Position numbers and translations under genes: made by a program. Positions 1 through 5,815 of a stretch of 6,101 nt of DNA are shown here, piece after piece (position 1 is the first letter of the stretch; each line of letters starts with the position of its first letter). The DNA comes from an uncultured Bacteroidales bacterium. Its GTDB lineage: Bacteria > Bacteroidota > Bacteroidia > Bacteroidales > Paludibacteraceae. The notes under the pieces are model-generated. The model made no database searches and was not told where the DNA came from. It saw nothing but the letters and a program-made list of their open reading frames with translations. The stretch spans positions 1 through 6,101 of the forward strand of contig USNU01000097.1 in NCBI GenBank assembly GCA_900556095.1, written 5' to 3'.

Positions 1-1404
1 GCAGAGATGTTGCATCCAGTCTATGCTCCGGCCTTAGGATTGGACGTAGAGTATGCATTCAACCCGTTCTTGGCGTTGGGAGTGAACTATATGTTCGATA
101 TGTACCGTGTTACCGGTAATACAAAAAACGGAGATAACGCAGACATTCTGCTCCAAGGTATGATGCATAGAGCAGGTGCATATTTGGCAGTGGACCTAAT
201 GAATTGTTTTTACCCGCGTGCTGAACGCAAAATCTTCAGTTTCCAACTCCTCGGGGGTGGTGGCGCAGGGGAGTTCAAAAACAATACGTATTTTACAGAT
301 GACTCTCGCTGTCATACGGGGAGTACAGATCCACTTAAAATGGATGCTTATAAAAATCGTCCGTACTTGTTGGGAGGCGTGAATTTTGAATTCAATCTCA
401 GTCGTAGTATCGCCTTGGGTATCAAGGGTACATACTCTTATTTTACCAAGGACGATGTTGATGGACGAGGTTATCAAGGGTTGAGTTCAATTGCCAGCAA
501 AAATAACGATGGCATATTCGATGTTACACTCAATTTACGTTACAAGATTGATGCTGTACACAAGACCCACGTACGCAACATTGCATCCGACCGCATAGTT
601 GATAAGCAATTGGAAGCCAACGCGATGGCCAGACAGCCCAAGAATGCCAACACCAACGCACACATTGATACTGTTGTGATTGTGCACAAAGATACAGTTG
701 TCCTGCAATCGAAATCGCAGACAATGGTTGAGAAATCGGAGGATGTGTATTTCATCTATTTCGAAAACGGCAAATCGTCTCTCTCTTCTACCGGGCTGAT
801 TACCATTCAGCAGGTGGCCAACCATTTGGAACGTGAAACACAACGTTATGCTGTAATCTACGGTTATTGTGACAATACGGGATCCGAGAATATTAACAAC
901 ATATTGGGTGAGGCACGTGCCGAGTCAGTGTTGAATGAATTATTGGAAGAGTATGGCATTGATGCCAGTCGTCTCACAGCCTGCGGACGCGGGAAAATTA
1001 TTGGCAGACACAGCAAAGCCGCTTATAGTCCCAACCGCCGCGCAGAAGTACGTTTAGTTACTTATAACGAATTTGAGCAACTGAAAGCCGAATGCGCAGA
1101 AGGCTATAAACCGACGACAAACAATATTATTAATACTACGGCGCAGGATATATCGTCTGATACTGTTTTAGACGAGGTCACAGTTACGAGAAATATGACG
1201 CTCAGTCGATTGGCACGTAAGTATTACCAAAATACACATTGTTGGGTATATATTTACAAAGCTAACAAGACGGTTATTTCCAACCCGAATGCACTAACAG
1301 CCGGCACACATTTGGTAATTCCCGAGTTGACCGAGGCACAACGTGCAATTACTAAGGATAAGTGCCTTGATACATACAAGAAGTTTCGCGCCAATAATAA
1401 ATAA
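1..1404 (+). CDS. Outer-membrane beta-barrel protein with OmpA-like and LysM domains (5' partial)
   Basis: The reading frame is open from base 1, so the true start and signal peptide lie to the left. Residues are numbered from the Met at 7. Residues 1-185 alternate aromatic and small residues as in an outer-membrane beta-barrel (GLDVEYAF, FLALGVNYMF, FDVTLNLRYKI). A polar linker (186-245) follows. Residues 246-352 form an OmpA-like peptidoglycan-binding domain: YFENGKSSL, the DNTG motif with Asp289, Arg304 in GEARAES, and NRRAEVRL at 343-350. The Asp and Arg match the diaminopimelate-contacting pair of this family. Residues 389-440 resemble LysM (TLSRLARKYY, WVYIYKAN, NPNALTAGTHLVIPE). The inferred role is tethering the outer membrane to peptidoglycan through two wall-binding modules. 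A terminal LysM on an OmpA protein is uncommon but plausible in Bacteroidota. The stop is TAA at 1402, and a tRNA follows 40 bp later on the same strand. Confidence 0.85.
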   Translation, partial: AEMLHPVYAPALGLDVEYAFNPFLALGVNYMFDMYRVTGNTKNGDNADILLQGMMHRAGAYLAVDLMNCFYPRAERKIFSFQLLGGGGAGEFKNNTYFTDDSRCHTGSTDPLKMDAYKNRPYLLGGVNFEFNLSRSIALGIKGTYSYFTKDDVDGRGYQGLSSIASKNNDGIFDVTLNLRYKIDAVHKTHVRNIASDRIVDKQLEANAMARQPKNANTNAHIDTVVIVHKDTVVLQSKSQTMVEKSEDVYFIYFENGKSSLSSTGLITIQQVANHLERETQRYAVIYGYCDNTGSENINNILGEARAESVLNELLEEYGIDASRLTACGRGKIIGRHSKAAYSPNRRAEVRLVTYNEFEQLKAECAEGYKPTTNNIINTTAQDISSDTVLDEVTVTRNMTLSRLARKYYQNTHCWVYIYKANKTVISNPNALTAGTHLVIPELTEAQRAITKDKCLDTYKKFRANNK

Positions 1405-1422
1405 TTATAGACAAACATAGGT

Positions 1423-1443
1423 TCGTATCGCCTACAGATACGA
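1423..1443 (+). other. Small hairpin just before the tRNA
   Basis: TCGTATC (1423-1429) pairs perfectly with GATACGA (1437-1443), leaving a 7-base loop. It lies between the stop of the OmpA-like gene and the first base of the tRNA. No T-run follows, so it does not look like an intrinsic terminator. It could be an mRNA 3'-end stabiliser or a processing signal if the gene and tRNA are co-transcribed; this is inference. Confidence 0.35.
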
Positions 1444-1444
1444 T

Positions 1445-1519
1445 GGTCTCATAGCTCAGTTGGTTAGTAGCACCTGACTCATAATCAGGGGGTCGTAGGT
1501 TCAAGCCCTACTGAGACCA
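1445..1519 (+). tRNA. tRNA-Met (CAT), elongator type, with one extra D-arm base
   Basis: The acceptor stem 1445-1451 pairs fully with 1512-1518, and A1519 is the discriminator. The anticodon stem 1473-1477/1485-1489 encloses CTCATAA with anticodon CAT at 1480-1482. The T stem 1495-1499/1507-1511 encloses TTCAAGC. CCA is not encoded, as usual in Bacteroidota. The body resembles elongator tRNA-Met rather than initiator; a lysidine-modified tRNA-Ile(CAT) cannot be fully excluded. Oddity: the D arm reads GCTC-AGTTGGTTAG-TAGC, where a standard tRNA of this type would have GCTC-AGTTGGTTA-GAGC. One extra T at 1468 either leaves a C-T mismatch closing a 10-base loop or bulges out of the D stem. The gene is 75 rather than 74 bases long. 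Everything else is intact. Confidence 0.93.
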
Positions 1520-1520
1520 C

Positions 1521-1558
1521 AAAAAGGGGATAATCCGAAAGGGTGTCTCCTTTTTTTT
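1521..1558 (+). terminator. Intrinsic terminator after tRNA-Met
   Basis: AAAAAGGGGA (1521-1530) pairs with TCTCCTTTTT (1546-1555) with a single G-T wobble. An inner stem 1533-1536/1541-1544 is capped by a GAAA tetraloop (1537-1540). The T-run continues to 1558. Stem, stable GNRA cap and T-tract make this a strong terminator for the tRNA transcript, starting two bases after the discriminator. Confidence 0.88.
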
Positions 1559-1629
1559 GTGTATTTATCTCTTTACAGGTTTGGCGTAGTTTTTGCACTG
1601 ATAATCAGCATTTATAAATCTGACGAACT

Positions 1630-2617
1630 ATGTACTCTCTTTCTGTAATGATGCTGACTGCTGCACTGATAGTGGGGGTTTCGGTATGCCTTATTCCAAA
1701 TGTAATATGGTTTCTATGGTGGGCTATAGCCGAGATGTTCCATTTCTCAACGCCGCGTTATGCTCCTTGCGTGGACGGCTGCCGGTTTGGTAGCAGCCGT
1801 GTGGCTCATTATGGCATACGGTTTCTTTGTAGGGCGTTTCCGTTTGGAGGTCAAACCGACCACCTACACCAATGCCCAACTGCCCAAAGCCTTCGAAGGC
1901 TATAAGATTGTTCATATCAGCGACCTGCACCTCTCCACATACGACGACCGCCCTGCGGCATTGCAACGCATTGTGGACTCTATCAACGCGCAGCAGCCTG
2001 ACCTAATCTGCTTCACGGGCGATTTGGTAACAATCGGCGTCTCAGAGGCAAATCCTTATACCGATATCTTGCGCCAACTGCACGCTACCGATGGGGTGGT
2101 AAGCGTATTGGGCAACCATGATATGCTGATTTATACCCACCTAAGCGAACAACGACGTCTTGCAGAAGTGGAGCATTTGGCAGACTATGAGCGCACACAA
2201 TTAGGTTGGCATCTCTTGCGCAACGAGCACCTGACCATTGAACGCAACGGACAGCATATCAACATCATCGGTGTGGACAACTGCTCCTGCGAGGGGGAAG
2301 GTTTCCGTACTATCTATGCAGGTGATCTACAGAAAGCCAAAGCGGGGGCAGACGGGTTCTCCATTCTCCTTTCGCACGACCCGAGCCATTGGCGGGCAGA
2401 GGTGCTGAATACCGATATACCGCTCACCTTGAGCGGGCATACTCATTCGGGGCAAATGCGTATCTTCGGTTGGGCGGCATCGAGTGTCAGTTTTAAGGAG
2501 TCGGCTGGCTGGTACGAGCAGAACGGACATTCTCTGTATGTCAATTCGGGCATCGGTTGCACCCTCCCCGTCCGCCTCAACTGTCCATCGGAGATAACGG
2601 TTATCACACTGCAATAA
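1630..2617 (+). pseudogene. Full extent of the metallophosphoesterase gene, interrupted by a probable +1 frameshift
   Basis: An ORF from ATG 1630 begins with a strongly hydrophobic stretch (MYSLSVMMLTAALIVGVSV, then a Trp-rich helix WFLWWAIAEMF). After the TTC codon at 1744 it loses membrane-protein character. In the next frame, open from 1730, natural-looking sequence (SQRRVMLLAW) leads straight into the second membrane helix and the enzyme. Removing one base around 1740-1748 would join them as ...AEMFHSQRRVMLLAW..., giving about 328 residues. From memory, longer Bacteroidota members have several N-terminal membrane helices, so a multi-helix N-terminus is expected. Either the sequence carries an erroneous extra base, or the gene is genuinely shifted and only the 285-residue form is made. 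The terminator upstream ends at 1558, so this gene needs its own promoter in 1559-1629; I see no clear consensus there. Confidence 0.55.
1760..2617 (+). CDS. Membrane-anchored calcineurin-like metallophosphoesterase (YkuE/YaeI type)
   Basis: The family consists of dinuclear-metal phosphoesterases; relatives act on lipid or nucleotide phosphoesters, and the substrate here is unknown. Residues 1-25 form one hydrophobic helix, followed by basic residues, so the catalytic part is tethered to the inner membrane. All the signature metal and active-site motifs are visible: D55-x-H57 in ISDLHLS, GD at 87-88, GNHD at 118-121 (catalytic His120), H206 in LSHDP, and GHTH at 226-229 in LSGHTHSGQMR. The C-terminus (YVNSGIGCTLPVRLNCPSEITVITL) is typical and complete. 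Met1760 is the first ATG in this frame, and no in-frame stop occurs back to 1727. The N-terminal membrane helices expected for longer members appear frameshifted upstream (see the 1630-2617 entry). GC content is clearly higher than in the AT-rich DNA downstream. Confidence 0.87.
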   Translation: MLLAWTAAGLVAAVWLIMAYGFFVGRFRLEVKPTTYTNAQLPKAFEGYKIVHISDLHLSTYDDRPAALQRIVDSINAQQPDLICFTGDLVTIGVSEANPYTDILRQLHATDGVVSVLGNHDMLIYTHLSEQRRLAEVEHLADYERTQLGWHLLRNEHLTIERNGQHINIIGVDNCSCEGEGFRTIYAGDLQKAKAGADGFSILLSHDPSHWRAEVLNTDIPLTLSGHTHSGQMRIFGWAASSVSFKESAGWYEQNGHSLYVNSGIGCTLPVRLNCPSEITVITLQ

Positions 2618-3225
2618 AGCGCAAAGTGCAACTCGCTATACTCAAGCAAAAACCGCCTAATCAACGTGAATTTGATACAACGAAAACTATTAAAACAAAA
2701 CTTGCAAAACTTTGTCTTGCGGCGCAAATATCGCTCTACTGCGCGTTGCTTGCAGGGACCCCGTGTCCCACGCTTTGGAAACAAATACACGAAAAATTAT
2801 ACCCAATATATTCAAATAAACATTGTCATCTTACAAATGAACAATATATAGAAGACATTATATACCTCATTATCCACATAGCACAAACAACCTCAACTAT
2901 CCACTTGGGAACCGAGGTTGGAATATATAATGTGCAAACAATTTACTATGTTTTTAGGAACAGAATCTGTTGGCGGAATTAAAGTAGCATAACTGAATAG
3001 AACCCTTTATTGCGACAAAAAGAATCTATCAAATATGGGAATTACTGATATTCTCGTGATTGAAACTGCTTTATCCTATGTGTATGTACCATAGTTGGTT
3101 GCAGAATGGCGATTGTCTATATAAAAAGAAAAAACTTGGTTATCACTAATGGAAAATCGAAGTAAGTATAAAATAAGATATCAACATTATAAAAATAACT
3201 ATTCAGGCATTACTCGTATTTAAGT
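2618..3225. other. AT-rich gap between convergent genes, no supported gene
   Basis: These 608 bases separate the metallophosphoesterase (+) from the lipoprotein (-), which converge here. Small ORFs are present but rich in rare-looking combinations, without domain, signal peptide or good start context. Two weak hairpins are visible: GGGAC/GTCCC at 2755-2769, and CAACCTC/GAGGTTG at 2888-2920. I see no T-tract terminator for either gene, which is odd for a convergent pair. Nothing here resembles a tRNA, a CRISPR or a transposase remnant. Confidence 0.6.
2888..2920. repeat. 7-bp inverted repeat in the convergent gap
   Basis: CAACCTC (2888-2894) pairs perfectly with GAGGTTG (2914-2920) around a 19-base loop. 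On the minus strand the stem is followed by TTTGTG, a poor T-run, so it could be a weak terminator about 300 bases beyond the lipoprotein stop. On the plus strand no T-run follows. It may be fortuitous. Confidence 0.25.
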
Positions 3226-4998
3226 TTATAAATTTCGGACAAGTCGAACTGAAAAACCGAAATTTTTATCATAACTATGTTGTGGAGAGGTAGTTCCTAA
3301 AACACTAACAAGGCAATACGATTGTTCTTTACTCTGTGCATTTGCAGCCCAATAAGTAGCATCATTACCTATATTGTAAACTTTTTTTCCGTCACGATAA
3401 CCGTTGTAGGGTAAAAAGATTGCTCCAGATTTTTCTAATTTTTCCCACTCGGAAATAGAGTATATATTTTTGTTAAATCCCATTTCACTAACAAAACTTA
3501 CCCCATGAGGTATTACCCAATCATCTGGAAGTATAATTATTCCATATTCACCATTGATGGTGGCTGCTGCACATAAGTTCTCTGCGTTCTCACGCCCTTC
3601 AAACAAATATGTCCATTCCGAAGCAATGAGTGTACGCCACGTATTAGGCGCATAGCCACTTATATAATTCGTACCCCAGTCAACAAAAGTTTGATAGTTC
3701 TCTATATTTGTACTCGTATCCGTAGGATGATTTCCTGTTCCCCAACCAAATAAATCCACCCAACCATTATACATCGGAGATATATTTTCATTTGCAGTGC
3801 CAATGCAATCATATTGGTGTTCAGCAAATCGCCAAGTATCCGTACTTGCTTGGTATTGCAAATTGCCTCGAGAAAATTTTATTTTTCCACGATCAGTAGT
3901 AAACACTCCAGATAATTCTTTAGATTCCCATTGAGCATACAACGTTATATTTTTCTCTATCACCAAATTCACCCCATCTTTGTACGATATACCTGTTCCG
4001 TTCTCTTTGGTATTCCATTCGTAAAATAAATATTCTTCTTTTGTAAACCCACATAGAGTTAATGACTTAGCCACTCCATAATAGAATGTATCTTTAGGCA
4101 TTGTACCAACACCGCCATTTGCGTCGAAAGTAACCACAAACATAAATTCGGAGTTTGGTTGGTCACCTGTGCCACTTCCGCTGCTACCATTTTTTGCGAT
4201 TTTGATGATAGTGCCGTCGGAGAGGGTGAAATAGACGTAGTTGTCGTCTTGGGTTACGGAGCGGAATATGGTATCACCCGCGTCGCCTTTGTCGCCCTTA
4301 TCTCCTTTATCTCCCTTGTCGCCCTTGTCGCCTTTCGCACCATCGGAACCGTTGGTGCCAGTGGTGCCGTCCTTACCGTCTGCGCCAGTGGCTTTGCCGA
4401 GTTGTGTCCAGTTGGTGCCATCGTAGGAGATGTACCAGTAGTTGTTTTCTATTTTCAGTTGCGGGGTGTTGCCGTTGACGCCGTTGGTGCCATCTGTACC
4501 GTCGGTGCCGTCTTGTCCGTCCTGACCTTTGTCGCCGGTGTCGCCTTTGTCACCCTTGTCGCCTTTCTCGCCGGTAACGCGAATCTTGTTGCCATTGGCG
4601 TCGGTGAGCCAGTTGCCGTCCACCGTCCAATAATAGACGCCGTCGGTGTCCTGCTTGGCACCCACCGTGGGTTTGTAGCCGTCCACACCATCGCGACCGT
4701 CTTTGCCATTGGTACCATTGTAGATGGTGATGGGGTCATGGTGATTGAATGTGATAGTGTAGCCGACAATGGTGTTGCCATTGCGAATCTCGGTAACATT
4801 GGTGATATAGTCGCCGTTATTCTGTGCCTTGATAAGGGTTTCGAGGGCGGCGATGTTGGTGTTCATCTCCTGACAGAGTGTCTCCAAAGTGCTGACACGG
4901 CTATCCATATCGCCCATCACATTCCATATAGAATCTTTGTTGTTGCAACTTGCCAATACCAGCACAAGCACCAACAGGATATATTGTAACTTTTTCAT
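3226..4998 (-). CDS. Mosaic surface lipoprotein: DUF4988-like, collagen-like, Listeria-Bacteroides repeat and C-terminal module
   Basis: The ATG at 4998 is preferred because it gives a compact signal peptide (MKKLQYILLVLVLVLASC); an in-frame TTG lies at 5007. The lipobox LASC puts the lipidated Cys at 18, and Asn-Asn-Lys-Asp follows, compatible with surface export in Bacteroidota. Residues 28-60 form a coiled coil. GYTITF..ITIYNG (79-94) and the units near 105-142, 178-204 and 245-269 are typical of DUF4988 proteins. Gly-X-Y blocks occupy 143-178 (12 triplets) and 205-243 (13 triplets, including five consecutive GDK). A Gly/Ser linker (271-280) leads to one Listeria-Bacteroides repeat (288-357: TFDANGG, FYEWNT, ITLYAQW). 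Residues 364-590 form a domain with FSRGNLQYQASTDTWRFAEHQYD, LFGWGTG, LPDDW and FSVRLV motifs, common in Bacteroidales surface proteins. The likely role is cell-surface binding or adhesion; no catalytic site is recognised. It follows the 5047-5511 gene by 48 bp. Confidence 0.85.
   Translation of the reverse strand: MKKLQYILLVLVLVLASCNNKDSIWNVMGDMDSRVSTLETLCQEMNTNIAALETLIKAQNNGDYITNVTEIRNGNTIVGYTITFNHHDPITIYNGTNGKDGRDGVDGYKPTVGAKQDTDGVYYWTVDGNWLTDANGNKIRVTGEKGDKGDKGDTGDKGQDGQDGTDGTDGTNGVNGNTPQLKIENNYWYISYDGTNWTQLGKATGADGKDGTTGTNGSDGAKGDKGDKGDKGDKGDKGDAGDTIFRSVTQDDNYVYFTLSDGTIIKIAKNGSSGSGTGDQPNSEFMFVVTFDANGGVGTMPKDTFYYGVAKSLTLCGFTKEEYLFYEWNTKENGTGISYKDGVNLVIEKNITLYAQWESKELSGVFTTDRGKIKFSRGNLQYQASTDTWRFAEHQYDCIGTANENISPMYNGWVDLFGWGTGNHPTDTSTNIENYQTFVDWGTNYISGYAPNTWRTLIASEWTYLFEGRENAENLCAAATINGEYGIIILPDDWVIPHGVSFVSEMGFNKNIYSISEWEKLEKSGAIFLPYNGYRDGKKVYNIGNDATYWAANAQSKEQSYCLVSVLGTTSPQHSYDKNFGFSVRLVRNL
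4270..4386 (-). repeat. Collagen-like Gly-X-Y block 2 with 9-bp-type DNA repeats
   Basis: This stretch encodes 13 consecutive Gly-X-Y triplets, including GDK five times in succession. On the plus strand it shows as near-identical 9-base units of the type TTGTCGCCC/TTATCTCCT. Synonymous differences between units indicate partial decay of an array that can lengthen or shorten by slippage without breaking frame. Confidence 0.8.
4465..4572 (-). repeat. Collagen-like Gly-X-Y block 1
   Basis: Twelve Gly-X-Y triplets (GEK GDK GDK GDT GDK GQD GQD GTD GTD GTN GVN GNT) are encoded without interruption. Pro is absent from all triplets; charged Lys/Asp pairs and Thr replace it, as in many bacterial collagen-like proteins. 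It is separated from block 2 by one DUF4988-type beta unit (NYWYISYDGTNWTQLG). Confidence 0.75.
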
Positions 4999-5046
4999 AT
5001 TCTGCAAATTAATGGTTAATTACATGATAGTTTAATGTTCGTTAGA

Positions 5047-5511
5047 TTAGAAGTTGAAGGCGATGCCTGCTCCATTGCCGGTGTAGTTGACATTCAGTGT
5101 CATCCGATGTCCTTTCACGTAGAGCGGAATACCCACCACGGTGAGCGCACCGCCCATCGGCATCAAGATATAGCCTGCCACTTCGGCAGCGTGGGTGGAG
5201 GCAGTGAAGGCTTCTGCCTTGGAGCGATAGTCGTCCAGCGAGAGGTACTGCAGACGGGAGTCGGTATTGGCGGGATTGGTGGTGTAGCCCGCTAACGGAT
5301 TAGGTACAAAATTGGCATACATCAGGCACGCCATACCTGCTGCCAGACAAGGGACGCCTACCGAGAGGGATACCGTACCCGTTGTTTTCAGGGCTTCGCC
5401 CACTACTTGATTTGGATTGCTTGCGCGGTCGGCGTTGACAAGCGCAACAGATTGAGCACTAAGGCTTGCAGAAAGAGCCGCAAGCAGAAGCATAATGAGT
5501 GTTTTTCTCAT
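5047..5511 (-). CDS. Exported small hypothetical protein
   Basis: The 154-residue product starts with a clear type I signal peptide (MRKTLIMLLLAALSASLSAQ, cleavage predicted after SAQ or nearby). Two further hydrophobic stretches follow: GTVSLSVGVPCLAAGMACLMYANF (45-68), and AAEVAGYILMPMGGALTVVGIPLYV (108-132). The C-terminus MTLNVNYTGNGAGIAFNF ends in Phe and looks like an amphipathic beta strand. I do not recognise a named family; small proteins with a paired Gly-rich 'LTVVGIPL' helix are seen in Bacteroidales, but their function is unknown to me. The start at 5511 is preceded on the minus strand by an A-rich leader (ACAAACAAAAATTATTACACA) as usual where no Shine-Dalgarno is used. It lies 48 bp upstream of the lipoprotein gene and is probably co-transcribed with it, so an accessory envelope role is possible. 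Confidence 0.78.
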   Translation of the reverse strand: MRKTLIMLLLAALSASLSAQSVALVNADRASNPNQVVGEALKTTGTVSLSVGVPCLAAGMACLMYANFVPNPLAGYTTNPANTDSRLQYLSLDDYRSKAEAFTASTHAAEVAGYILMPMGGALTVVGIPLYVKGHRMTLNVNYTGNGAGIAFNF

Positions 5512-5530
5512 TGTGTAATAATTTTTGTTT

Positions 5531-5551
5531 GTCTGTCGGCTCCAAACAGAC
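5531..5551 (-). other. Hairpin in the leader of the 5511 gene
   Basis: GTCTGT (5531-5536) pairs perfectly with ACAGAC (5546-5551) around a 9-base loop, 20 bases upstream of the start codon at 5511. It could influence translation or mRNA stability. A weak promoter-like pair (TTTTG, then 18 bases, then TATCGTCTG on the minus strand) overlaps its upstream side but matches the Bacteroidota consensus poorly. Confidence 0.3.
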
Positions 5552-5573
5552 GATATACGTAAATTGGATTATA

Positions 5574-5665
5574 CAAAAAGAGCGTGGAACCCTTATTTTT
5601 ACTTATTCTCCTTTCTGAGGTTCCTGCAAGACCCACGTACAAGAATAAGCAACTAACGTCCACGC
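5574..5665 (-). ncRNA. Candidate structured RNA, left copy, with terminator-like 3' end
   Basis: Minus-strand helices: a closing helix GCGTGGA/TCCACGC (5659-5665 with 5582-5588, 7 bp), then an internal loop, then an upper helix CTTATTCT/AGAATAAG (5642-5649 with 5602-5609, 8 bp), then an apical part with the TTGCAGGA and CAGAAAG blocks. The 3' strand of the closing helix is followed directly by TCTTTTTG, like an intrinsic terminator. A second helix GGAACC/GGTTCC (5619-5624 with 5586-5591) uses the same 3' bases, so two exclusive folds exist. The family is not one I can name. A transcript could start in the central palindrome or at the promoter near 5900. It might also serve as a leader or attenuator for the 5511 operon. 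Pairing symmetry supports RNA but does not prove it. Confidence 0.5.
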
Positions 5666-5679
5666 CGAATATGTATATC

Positions 5680-5709
5680 CGTTTTGTGTACTCGGAAGTA
5701 CACAAAACG
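5680..5709. repeat. 13-bp perfect palindrome at the centre of the inverted repeat
   Basis: CGTTTTGTGTACT (5680-5692) is perfectly complementary to AGTACACAAAACG (5697-5709), with only CGGA between. It is the axis of the larger repeat. Its perfect pairing contrasts with the diverged outer arms, so it is either conserved by selection or homogenised. On each strand it is preceded by a similar GTAT(A/T)TC...CG sequence. It may be an operator, a shared promoter core or an RNA hairpin. Confidence 0.75.
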
Positions 5710-5728
5710 AGAAATACACGCCAATGGA

Positions 5729-5815
5729 CGTTTATTGCACTCTTGTTTCGGGTACTTGAAATTTTGCAGGATTCCAGAAAGCCAAAACAAGCGCTAATAA
5801 ACGCCTTTTTATTTA
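5729..5815 (+). ncRNA. Candidate structured RNA, right copy, homologous to the left copy
   Basis: Plus-strand helices: a closing helix CGTTTATT/AATAAACG (5729-5736 with 5796-5803), extended by GC/GC (5737-5738 with 5793-5794) past a bulged T5795, and an upper helix CTTGTTT/AAACAAG (5742-5748 with 5785-5791). The apex holds the shared TTGCAGGA and CCAGAAAG blocks. CCTTTTTATTT follows the closing helix, as in the left copy. Relative to the left copy both helices have changed sequence on both sides while keeping pairs. If transcription instead comes only from the minus-strand promoter at 5906-5936, this arm would be an antisense-oriented domain of one long RNA and its T-tract would have no terminator role. 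Confidence 0.45.

Noticed and set aside
1572..1610. Promoter for the metallophosphoesterase
   Set aside because: TTTG at 1580 and TAGTTTTTG at 1587 look promising, but they are too close together and the -7 element has one base too many; no pair with correct spacing was found.
2755..2769. GGGAC/GTCCC hairpin as a terminator
   Set aside because: The stem is only 5 bp and no T-run follows on either strand.
2557..2982. 141-residue plus-strand ORF overlapping the end of the metallophosphoesterase
   Set aside because: It starts inside the enzyme gene in another frame, runs through AT-rich non-coding DNA, and shows no domain, signal peptide or sensible composition.
4270..4572. Short regular repeats resembling a CRISPR array
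   Set aside because: Units are 9 bases, contiguous and in frame with Gly-X-Y codons; there are no spacers.
4159..4989. Long plus-strand ORF opposite the collagen-like region
   Set aside because: It is the antisense reading of Gly-X-Y codons, giving a repetitive Val/Ala/Gly product; the minus-strand lipoprotein explains the openness.
5508..5705. 65-residue minus-strand ORF running into the 5511 start
   Set aside because: It starts inside the central palindrome and covers the candidate RNA and its T-tract; it is likely a spurious product of a structured non-coding region.
5655..5732. Integron attC-like site
   Set aside because: The imperfect inverted repeat is suggestive, but the GTTRRRY/RYYYAAC core pair is not found at its ends and no integrase or cassette is present.
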